Positions 57,901 through 64,000 of a DNA stretch of 64,000 bases are shown here, piece by piece (position 1 is the first letter of the stretch; each line of letters starts with the position of its first letter). This stretch comes from Hymenolepis diminuta (taxonomy: Eukaryota; Platyhelminthes; Cestoda; Cyclophyllidea; Hymenolepididae): contig CAADRB010000005.1 of the NCBI GenBank assembly GCA_900708905.1, positions 96,988 through 160,987 of the forward strand, in the 5' to 3' direction. Made by a program: the position numbers and the translations under genes. The notes beneath the pieces were generated by a model, which saw only the letters and a program-made list of their open reading frames with translations, had not been told where the DNA came from and did no database searches.

Positions 57901-59538
57901 TTTTATCCAGGTGAATAAGTAACAGTGAAATAGAGTTATATTGTTATATAACATTGAAACAAGTTGTCCAGGAATTAGAGATATCTTGAGTACTAAGCCG
58001 CCACTCGAAGGCCTGGGATAGCTAAAAACATATCCCACGACCACTTAACTATTAATACACTAATTAGAAGTCAGGAGAGTGGTTGAATGCATTTTTTCAT
58101 TGGTGCAAAAAGAGGAGTCAAGGTTAAATTAGCTATAATTTGAAGAGGCGGATTTCGGAACTGAAAATGCAAGGTGTTTTATCATGCCTAGTGATTGATT
58201 TTGACGTTTCAATATGCCACATATATCTAGTCACTACTGATCTGTATAAGACGTTTGCATCTACTCCTATGATTATAACTTCGATGAACATACTAAGGTG
58301 GGATCAATTCAATTCATACTTTGTTTTCAATGAGTTACATATACTGCTTTCTGTTTGTTATAATTTTAAACCTAATCAATTTTGATTTAATTGCACGCAG
58401 CTACTTTTATAATCTACTCTGTCCATTGAGATACACGAGATCTGAAATAGCTCAGACTTAGAAGAAAAAAGAGCCACGGCTCAAACTACTTTTCATTTAT
58501 TAAGAGAATATACATTTGAATTAGAAGGAAATGATTAGCCACCGATCATTGCATCAATCACGGCATTACGTTTTTAGATGCGAGTATGGAAAACGAACAA
58601 TCAGTGATCAAATGCTCGGGGAATCAGTTACACCAAAAATATTTTATTTGACTTCCCAGAAAAGTGCTATTTGGTAATAGTATGTTCTAAAACATTTTTG
58701 TGTATGATTATATTATTATAACCCACAACAAAACGCACAAATATATAACACAGGCAAAAAATACAATTTTTCATTGTGGGAAAGCAAATGAAATCGGTTA
58801 ACACTACGACAGGGGAGCGGAAGGAAGTCAATGGTAAATTCAGGTTATCATTAAGTCTAACTTCATTTGATTTAAGATTTGTGTTGTAAAATATTTACCT
58901 ACTAGGAAGTTTACGTTCCACAATTTAAAGTTCATAATTCATCTCCTGGACTGCAGCTTATGCCCAGTGCTTATCGGCCGATGTCTTAATCATGATGATC
59001 GATCTCTACTCATTTTCCCTTCCAAAGGTTAAAAAGCAAAATGATCATATGTAATCTTGATGTGGCATGCCTGGGATGGCTGAACCGATTTTTTACATTG
59101 TAGATATGTGATTATGGCGTCTCACAACGAATGCAGAATGATGCCACATATACAGAATATGTGGGGACGTGTTCATATATGGCTCCAGAACGCCTAAATG
59201 GACAGAATGTAGATAAAGGTTATCGTATTCAATCAGACGTCTGGTCCCTTGGATTGAGTGTCTATTCCTTATCAACAGGATCCCTGCCCTTCGTTGAAAA
59301 GCATGACTTAAACGATATCCAGAGATACTTTGAAGAGCACAAGGAGGTGGAAATCCCGGACGATGATACTTTTACTCCCGAACAACGTGAATTTCTTGTG
59401 GCTTGCCTTAGGTTTAACGAGTACGAAAGACCCGACTATAAGACCCTGCTACAAATGGACTTCTTAACCGATGTGAAAATCAAGATTTACCGCGAAGTTT
59501 TTGCGAAGTTTTTGCGAAGTTTGTCCGAAAAATCTTGA
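54820..59538 (+). CDS. MAP kinase kinase (MAP2K/MKK-type) with DYG motif
   Basis: Dual-specificity kinase of the MAP2K family, which phosphorylates MAP kinases in the cytoplasm. Exons as assembled: 54820-54976, 55754-55986, 57734-57886, 59104-59538; 325 residues, close to the usual 330-400. Features: Gly loop GEGHFSQV (53-60), ATP-anchoring Lys77 in FAVKELK, catalytic loop HRDVKPTN (Asp166, Asn171), DYG (184-186) in place of DFG, MAPER, and SDVWSLGLSVYSLSTGSLPF. The order and the GTCSYMAPER block place it with MAP2Ks. It could be of the MKK3/4/6/7 or MEK type; I cannot choose. The N-terminal KCPRLPI could be a MAPK docking site. The activation segment lacks the family's usual phospho-site layout. 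The exon 2 donor (TCG|GTGGAA) is weak, and a donor at 55995 breaks frame with exon 3, so a small missed exon is possible. Confidence 0.87.
54977..55753 (+). other. MAP2K intron 1 carrying a LINE fragment
   Basis: 777 bases, GTTAGT to TTTCCCCGCAG. It encloses an antisense non-LTR reverse transcriptase remnant at 55016-55216. Confidence 0.8.
55016..55216 (-). pseudogene. Non-LTR retrotransposon RT fragment
   Basis: The minus-strand frame reads LSIRSKVLLTKARAKLLETF, then IKPVSMYSSS, GRRLEVIQNTVRRTILG and a stop. This is the thumb-like region after the reverse transcriptase core of LINE-type elements, where 'L..tfI.PV.mYg' and 'r.le..Q....R.ilg' are typical. Only about 66 codons remain open; upstream sequence on that strand is out of frame. 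It is a dead 5'-truncated or decayed copy. The clade (RTE, CR1 or other) is not resolved. Confidence 0.7.
55754..55986 (+). CDS. MAP2K exon 2 (N-lobe)
   Basis: It starts with the Gly loop GEGHFSQVSLMRVKKYGEVF and has the AVK lysine. It then reads RIYLESEFGLRMSHC, where the helix-C Glu is expected, and ILMEKMDNS. The 3' end is uncertain because the homologous VEKL lies just past the chosen donor. Confidence 0.78.
55987..57733 (+). other. MAP2K intron 2
   Basis: About 1.75 kb. It contains repeat R4 copy 2 (56275-56560) and a G-rich, repeat-like stretch at 57100-57420 that I could not assign. A short missed kinase exon could be hidden here. Confidence 0.55.
56275..56560 (+). repeat. Dispersed repeat family R4, copy 2
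   Basis: Partner of 21491-21765: actcgaaatagtgaaataat, 'gaataggagcatgaaatgaagt', 'catgatttgatccc' and 'gatattcagggc'. Same orientation. Confidence 0.65.
57734..57886 (+). CDS. MAP2K exon 3 (catalytic loop)
   Basis: 51 codons, phase 0 at both ends, starting LHNMRIPWPEDSIAFITK. The IPxxx segment and VVKGLEFLRQQNIQHRDVKP match the family. It ends GCVK before GTAAGA. The intron sits just ahead of the DFG-equivalent motif. Confidence 0.9.
57887..59103 (+). other. MAP2K intron 3
   Basis: 1.2 kb, GTAAGA to TACATTGTAG. It contains repeat R3 copy 4 (58825-59015). An 81-codon open frame at 58140-58385 has no recognisable content. Confidence 0.75.
58825..59015 (+). repeat. Dispersed repeat family R3, copy 4
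   Basis: It lines up with the copies at 11455 and 19945: 'taacttcatttgat', 'atttgtgttgtaaaat', 'ggaagtttacgttccacaattt', 'ctcctggactgcag', 'gtgcttatcggccgatg'. Confidence 0.6.
59104..59538 (+). CDS. MAP2K exon 4 (activation segment and C-lobe)
   Basis: It starts ICDYGVSQRMQNDATYTEYV, then GTCSYMAPERLNGQ and SDVWSLGLS, and ends KFLRSLSEKS with TGA at 59536-59538. Near the end lie almost three copies of the 11-base unit gcgaagttttt (59492-59522), so the last 15 or so residues look like a recent slippage product. Confidence 0.92.
   Translation: MCDYGVSQRMQNDATYTEYVGTCSYMAPERLNGQNVDKGYRIQSDVWSLGLSVYSLSTGSLPFVEKHDLNDIQRYFEEHKEVEIPDDDTFTPEQREFLVACLRFNEYERPDYKTLLQMDFLTDVKIKIYREVFAKFLRSLSEKS
59492..59522 (+). 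repeat. 11-bp coding tandem repeat (2.8 units)
   Basis: gcgaagttttt occurs twice and then as a partial copy. Because 11 is not a multiple of 3, each unit is read in another frame, giving REVFAKFLRSL. Confidence 0.9.
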
Positions 59539-59649
59539 TTCTATAGGTATCTTCCAGATATAATTCACTCTCCCTTCTTTTTTACCCCTTCAACTCTCTT
59601 AAAACACGTTGTACCAAAATTCATTTTGATACTAATGCCAAAATGAACG

Positions 59650-59655
59650 AATAAA
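59650..59655 (+). terminator. Polyadenylation signal AATAAA (MAP2K)
   Basis: The canonical hexamer 112 bases after the kinase stop codon. Confidence 0.65.
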
Positions 59656-60629
59656 TATCTATCTTTTTAATTAAATTTTCTGCCTTCAAAATTTGTGAAT
59701 CTTATTCCGTTCTACGACTTTTTCTTCTGCCTTTGCGCTATTTGGTAATCCTACTAATTTGCCTTACTTCTGCATTTTCAGCCATTGTAACGTATCTGTT
59801 TACTATAAACAAAAGATCCAGAAGATCTCAGAGAGAGCATGTCCGTAACTGTTTACATGATATCACGTTATGTGGGTAGCAATTTGTGGGGGGACGACTA
59901 CAACTTTAGAGAGCGAAGGGAGGCCTAGAATCCAGACCAATGACACCACACTTGACAACTCTCCATTTTATTGGGTCGTTTCGATCTTCTTTCCATTTGT
60001 GAAGGAAATCTTAGCTGGTTTTCCCCGTTCTACGTTGATATCTGGTAAACTCTAGCGTTTTTCCAACACTCACAGCCTGTAATGAGTAGTTTCCGAAAAA
60101 ATTAGATTATTAAGCTTATATATAGATAGTTCAGCCCAATAATTATACCTGAATGACTTATATTATAAGTCCATTTGTTTAAAATTGCATCGAGGATACG
60201 AATTGGACAGTAGGGTATATAGCTTTCAAATTCTAGTCTTTGAAGAGAGAGGGAACCCCGAGGGATCTTTTCTGCATTTGGACGTTTTTTCCATCTTTAA
60301 TGCCTGGTTATGGCCTATGCATGGAAAAACTTTATATTTGGAATAATTACTTGAAATAACGCAACCGGTGGCATTAAACACAAGAACGCTGTGACCTCTG
60401 TTAGATTAAAATCGTCTTGTTGGATGCATCAAGCGTGTAAATAAGAAATTGGCCATGCAACCACTCTTCTTATTTTTTTGCGTTACAAAATACATAATTC
60501 TGTTTTGTACTAAGTATCAATCGCTTATCGATTTGCACTTACATTCTTGAATTACCGATCTTGCAACTATCCATTAACCTTCAATCTCTACCCAAGTTTC
60601 ATTCAATAACTTCAACGAAATTCAGTGGA

Positions 60630-60912
60630 TCGGGGCCACATAGAAAGAATAAATCAAGTCACTCATGTCGGTAGATAAGTACAGAGATGGCCGGGAGGCC
60701 ACCCCAACTCATAGATAAAAAAATTAGGTTGATGTAAAAAAATTTCTTCGTTAGACGTCAATTATATCTTGTCGTTGATGCCTCAACGTGATGGATGGCA
60801 TCTGTTTAGGTATCCATGTACAAACACGCACACACAGAAATAGATCGCCTGTGGATACCGGTCAATCATTTCTGATCGCAATACGTTGATTGACACCTGC
60901 TGTCTATAGCAA
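60630..60912 (+). repeat. Dispersed repeat family R2, copy 2
   Basis: Partner of 43239-43530, sharing tcggggccacat, 'aatcaagtcactcatg', aatttcttcgttagac, 'ctgtttaggtatccatgtacaaacacgc' and 'ccggtcaatcatttctgatcgc'. Same orientation. Confidence 0.75.
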
Positions 60913-61095
60913 CTCTATTCCAAATCTGGGACACCCATCATAGGGGTTCGAGAAGACTTTTTTGGTCAGTCATGGGGTTGCCTAGAATTTGTGTATTTCT
61001 TTCAAGGACTCCTAAAAGATTGCTCGGTATTTGTTTTGCTCACGTTAGGACCCATTAAATAACAAAACGTATACGATTATTCTTGGGGGAGGGGG

Positions 61096-61100
61096 NNNNN
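61096..61100. other. Assembly gap of 5 N in G tract
   Basis: Flanked by gggggaggggg and gtgggg. Probably a G homopolymer of uncertain length. Confidence 0.99.
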
Positions 61101-62449
61101 GTGGGGAACATTAATTTTCAATATGCAGCAATAGCTGGGTCGGTTTGCCACTAATAAATATGTTTATACACAAATTCGATATTTAAGCTTACTATATGCA
61201 TTACATTAACGTTAGACGTTAATGAGAAATTGTCACAACCTGAATTCAATGTTTTATGAACAATGTGTAAACATTTGTCGGGTTTACAGCACAGTTAAAA
61301 AGGTCAAATTTGTTAATTAAAGAGTCAATAATTAACCTATTGATGGCTAATCAGGGTTTAAATATCGTCAACATCATTCCCACTATAATCATCGTCATAC
61401 TGGTCTATTGAATACTTTACACATGACACGCCAGTATCGCAAAACATATGACCACTCTAATTCTATATACCTGTTTATATCCGAGGTTATAATATAGAAA
61501 AGAACTCGATAATAAAAGATATCAAAGATAATTATTCTGACAATTTATTCATTATTTTCGAAGAAAAATGTTTATAAGTGAGCTAAGAAAGGAAGCGAAT
61601 GTCAATGAATACATTATAACACATGGACTAATCACCGATTAATGATGTCAGCAAGTATCTTGGGAACTTCCTGCTTCTGTCATGCTCCAGTAAGCTTAAA
61701 TAAGTCAAATAAGAATCAGGAAAATTAATTAATAAGGATCAACCTTGCGATGTTGGTCAACTCAAAACTGATTACACATCTTTGATCTAAAGATAAAGAA
61801 TTTATTTAACTATTAAACATTGAACTAGTCAAGTAAAGCGAAATATACAGTCATATTTGAATGCTCGAGAATTTTAACACGATATTAAGATCGTTGTTTA
61901 CCAAAAGAAATAAATTTTGAAGCCTTTCTAAAAATATCCACAACGGAGAAATACGATATTTAAAAAACGGATAGCAAGTATTTTTACATTTGTGAACACA
62001 AAAGCAAAACTCCATTTTACAAACTTAAAAACCTATAACAACTATAGACTTACAAATAACAACAAATTGATTCCTTGCGTTTGGGCCACCAGGTTAAACT
62101 TTATTTAAATTGTTAGAGTTAAGATAATAACTAACGGCTTGCAGTTAACAAATAACGACATCAATAACAGTCAACAATTCGTAGTTGTTTGAATAAGAGC
62201 TAATAACAATTGTGAAGTAGAACACCAAGAGTTGATTAGGCCAAAAATGTACTCAAGGAAACCACAACGGGAATTAAAGTGAGTGAGAGAGAGATAGGGG
62301 AGGGGGGAGAGAGTGTGCTGAGGAAGAGAAAAGATGAGCGGTAAGCGTAGAAGCTGGCAACTGACAAGCGTGTATTGTTCTTGTGTAGGAATCAAAAATA
62401 GCTTTGTATGAGTTACTTGGGTAAGGACGCGGGAGAACACGAGCGTAGA

Positions 62450-62600
62450 TTTACTTTTTTAGGTGAAACGAAGCGGTTATAGAAAAAGGGGCGAAAATCG
62501 ATCGGTGCGTTTGGACATGACAGATAGGGCTTATGCGTCATAAGGACATAAAAGACGTCACTCCAACTTCGTGGGCGAAAAATCGAAGTATTGTGTTAAA
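62450..62600 (+). promoter_or_regulatory. Possible promoter patch upstream of ING3
   Basis: CpG-rich relative to its surroundings (ggggcgaaaatcgatcggtg at 62488), with a CRE-like GACGTCA at 62554-62560 and tgcgtcat at 62534. It follows a purine-rich run. It lies about 0.9 kb before the ING3 start; the link to ING3 is a guess. Confidence 0.3.
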
Positions 62601-63484
62601 AGAAATGATAATTATTTTCCCCCGCTCCCAATATTTCTTCTATGGATAAAAATGTATTTTCTTTCTTTATTTCCCCACCGATAAAAGACACTTGGTAATT
62701 ATTCTTATTTGTTTAAGCCGATACCGACTGAGAGTGAGTTTCGTTTTAATACACTCGTGTTGACCATAACGTGTCTTCTTATCTGCCGTGGGTTATTAGC
62801 TTCTGTGTTAAGTTGCTATATTACCGAGTTTTCTAGATTGTTGGCTCTGCTAGATTACTACCCGAACTCCTAGTTGGTTACGTTATAGCATATTTTCATA
62901 AAGAATGCGAATAAAAAGTAATTCTGGAAATGAACAGAGAGTTTTCCCTCAAGATTCAGAGGTTGCTTTAACTAAAATCAAATAATGAGACATATTTACT
63001 GTCACTTGGGCCAGGAACTAAAATAAACACAACTAAAGAAAAATCCATGGATATACGTTTTTAATGAGTATCTTATGTATCACCTTTAGAGCAGACTACA
63101 ATGCAATTTTTCATTTAACTAACTTGTGCAAATACTAATTAAGTATTATATAAAGGAAAAATATCTATAAACGAAAAGGGTAAATTTAATAACAGTGGAA
63201 GTGGGGACTATTTCGTCTAATTAAAAAGTTGCAATATATTTGGTAGCATATATGGAACTGGTCTACGTTTATCGAGCATAAGTGTCTAATTTATTCAACT
63301 CTTAAGACTTTGAAAAATAGCAATTTTCAAATACGAACATAATAAATTCAATATAAAAATATTATATGTAATATTTATAAAGAATTTTAAATTGAAGAAT
63401 TAGTGCTTAGAATAAATCAAAAGGGTCCATTTTTGAGCTCGTTGAGGCCTGCGCTTGTTGTCTCCGATGCAAATTGTTTTTGTA

Positions 63485-63499
63485 ACGTAGCTCTGTAGA
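63485..63499 (+). promoter_or_regulatory. 3' splice acceptor immediately before ING3 start
   Basis: GTAGCTCTGTAG ends at 63498, one base before the ATG at 63500. This fits trans-splicing of a leader or a 5' UTR intron. Confidence 0.45.
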
Positions 63500-63527
63500 A
63501 TGCTCTATTTCGAAGATTTTATGGAAG
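63500..63527 (+). CDS. ING3: ING3 exon 1
   Basis: It codes MLYFEDFME plus one base. The donor G|GTATTT opens a 36-base intron (63528-63563). The splice restores GCC (Ala) before IEPLPEYI. Confidence 0.87.
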
Positions 63528-64000
63528 GTATTTTCTGGCGTTTAAGATCTATTTACTTGTTAGCCATTGAACCTCTTCCAGAATATATTCAAACTGATTT
63601 ACTTGAAATAAAACATCTGGATGAGGAAGTGCAAAGTAACAAATTTTCAACTTTAAGAATAGCAATTTTAGAACTTCAAAGCTCATTAGAAATAAGAAAA
63701 CGGAAATTTTTCGAAAATTGCAAATATTCTCGATTTGATGAAAAAGAGAAGGAGTTGGAGTATGAAAGTATACTGAAGGTTTGTTTAACAAAACAATTCG
63801 ATTATCTATCTGCACAGGAGTATGATCGCATGGCCGAGTATTCCAAGATGAAAATTGAAATCGCCGATAGCTTAAGGGAAACAGTATATATTTTTAGGTG
63901 TCATTTTATGTATGTTTAGTATGAAAAAGTTCACAGAAAGATCACATCAGAATTACACAAATTCCGATTGGAGTTGGAGGCTGATAACGTTGGTATTGCT
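63500..64000 (+). CDS. ING3: Inhibitor of growth protein 3, N-terminal part
   Basis: ING3 is a chromatin reader of the NuA4/TIP60 histone acetyltransferase complex in the nucleus. Its N-terminal coiled coil assembles with the complex, and a C-terminal PHD finger reads H3K4me3. Only the N-terminal domain lies here. Exons: 63500-63527, 63564-63635, 63672-63778, 63818-63883, 63920 to the window end. The spliced product starts MLYFEDFMEAIEPLPEYI (human ING3 MLYLEDYLEMIEQLPMDL) and later reads RKRKFFENCK and HKFRLELEADNVGI, matching KFKMELEADNAGI of ING3. Four introns of 36, 36, 39 and 36 bases interrupt it. All are multiples of three and the first three lack in-frame stops, so an unspliced reading looks like one continuous 139-codon frame. 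The PHD finger must lie beyond the window. Confidence 0.9.
63564..63635 (+). CDS. ING3: ING3 exon 2
   Basis: It codes IEPLPEYIQTDLLEIKHLDEEVQ-type sequence and ends one base into a Lys codon at CAAA|GTAACA. The next intron is 63636-63671 (36 bases). Confidence 0.87.
63672..63778 (+). CDS. ING3: ING3 exon 3
   Basis: It codes (K)LQSSLEIRKRKFFENCKYS and on to YESILK, a heptad-like coiled-coil region. The donor AAG|GTTTGT opens a 39-base intron (63779-63817). Confidence 0.87.
63818..63883 (+). CDS. ING3: ING3 exon 4
   Basis: 22 codons, EYDRMAEYSKMKIEIADSLR then ET, in phase 0. The next intron is 63884-63919 (36 bases), GTATAT to TTTAG; its last three bases would be an in-frame stop if retained. 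Confidence 0.87.
63920..64000 (+). CDS. ING3: ING3 exon 5 (cut by window end)
   Basis: It codes YEKVHRKITSELHKFRLELE then ADNVGIA. The ELEADN(A/V)GI motif is the most specific ING3 match in the window. Confidence 0.9.

Larger units (their letters stand above)
59539..63499. other. Intergenic region, MAP2K to ING3
   Basis: It contains a poly(A) signal at 59650, repeat R2 copy 2 (60630-60912), a G tract with a 5-N gap at 61096, a long AT-rich stretch (61120-62160), a purine-rich run at 62281-62316 and a CpG-bearing patch at 62450-62600. No protein gene was recognised. Confidence 0.5.

Noticed and set aside
1..64000. CRISPR arrays, prokaryotic operons or phage-like systems
   Set aside because: No regularly spaced direct repeats were seen; split genes, AATAAA signals and mariner/LINE remnants show animal nuclear DNA.

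Overview
The window is AT-rich nuclear DNA of an animal, with split genes, long introns and many worn repeats. I read it as a flatworm (Platyhelminthes), most likely a tapeworm. The reasons are a class of tiny introns of 36-39 bases beside introns of 1-16 kb, start codons sitting 1-3 bases after a 3' splice site (as expected for spliced-leader trans-splicing), and a mariner and a non-LTR reverse transcriptase remnant. The species is not fixed by anything I can see.

Four protein genes lie head to tail on the + strand. (1) 10156-42632: a very large SHB/SHF-type SH2 adaptor (eight exons, 1106 residues as assembled here), with a further coding exon at 9177-9366 that probably belongs to an upstream-promoter isoform. 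(2) 44228-49123: UBXN6 (UBXD1), a cofactor of the p97/VCP segregase (six exons, 472 residues). (3) 54820-59538: a MAP2K-type kinase (four exons, 325 residues) with a DYG in place of DFG and an unusual activation loop. (4) 63500-64000: the first five exons of ING3, cut off by the window edge. All exon joins were worked out by hand from splice signals, phase and similarity to family sequences remembered in outline; none was confirmed by transcripts.

Layout: 1-9176 is upstream non-coding sequence with dispersed repeats and a dead mariner (2943-3932, minus). 9177-10155 holds the orphan exon and a CpG- and CCAAT-bearing promoter-like stretch. Introns 1 and 2 of the SH2 gene (16.2 and 10.5 kb) are repeat-laden. 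42633-44227, 49124-54819 and 59539-63499 are intergenic. There are assembly gaps at 15191-15209, 25770-26013 and 61096-61100; the first and last sit in G tracts.

The four genes have unrelated jobs (tyrosine-kinase adaptor, protein quality control, MAP kinase signalling, chromatin). Nothing suggests an operon-like functional unit, and I found no new multi-gene system. The most interesting points are the alternative first exon of the SH2 gene, the mini-introns that read through in frame, the kinase activation loop, and several repeat families that recur within this single window, one of them tRNA-derived with intact Pol III promoter boxes.
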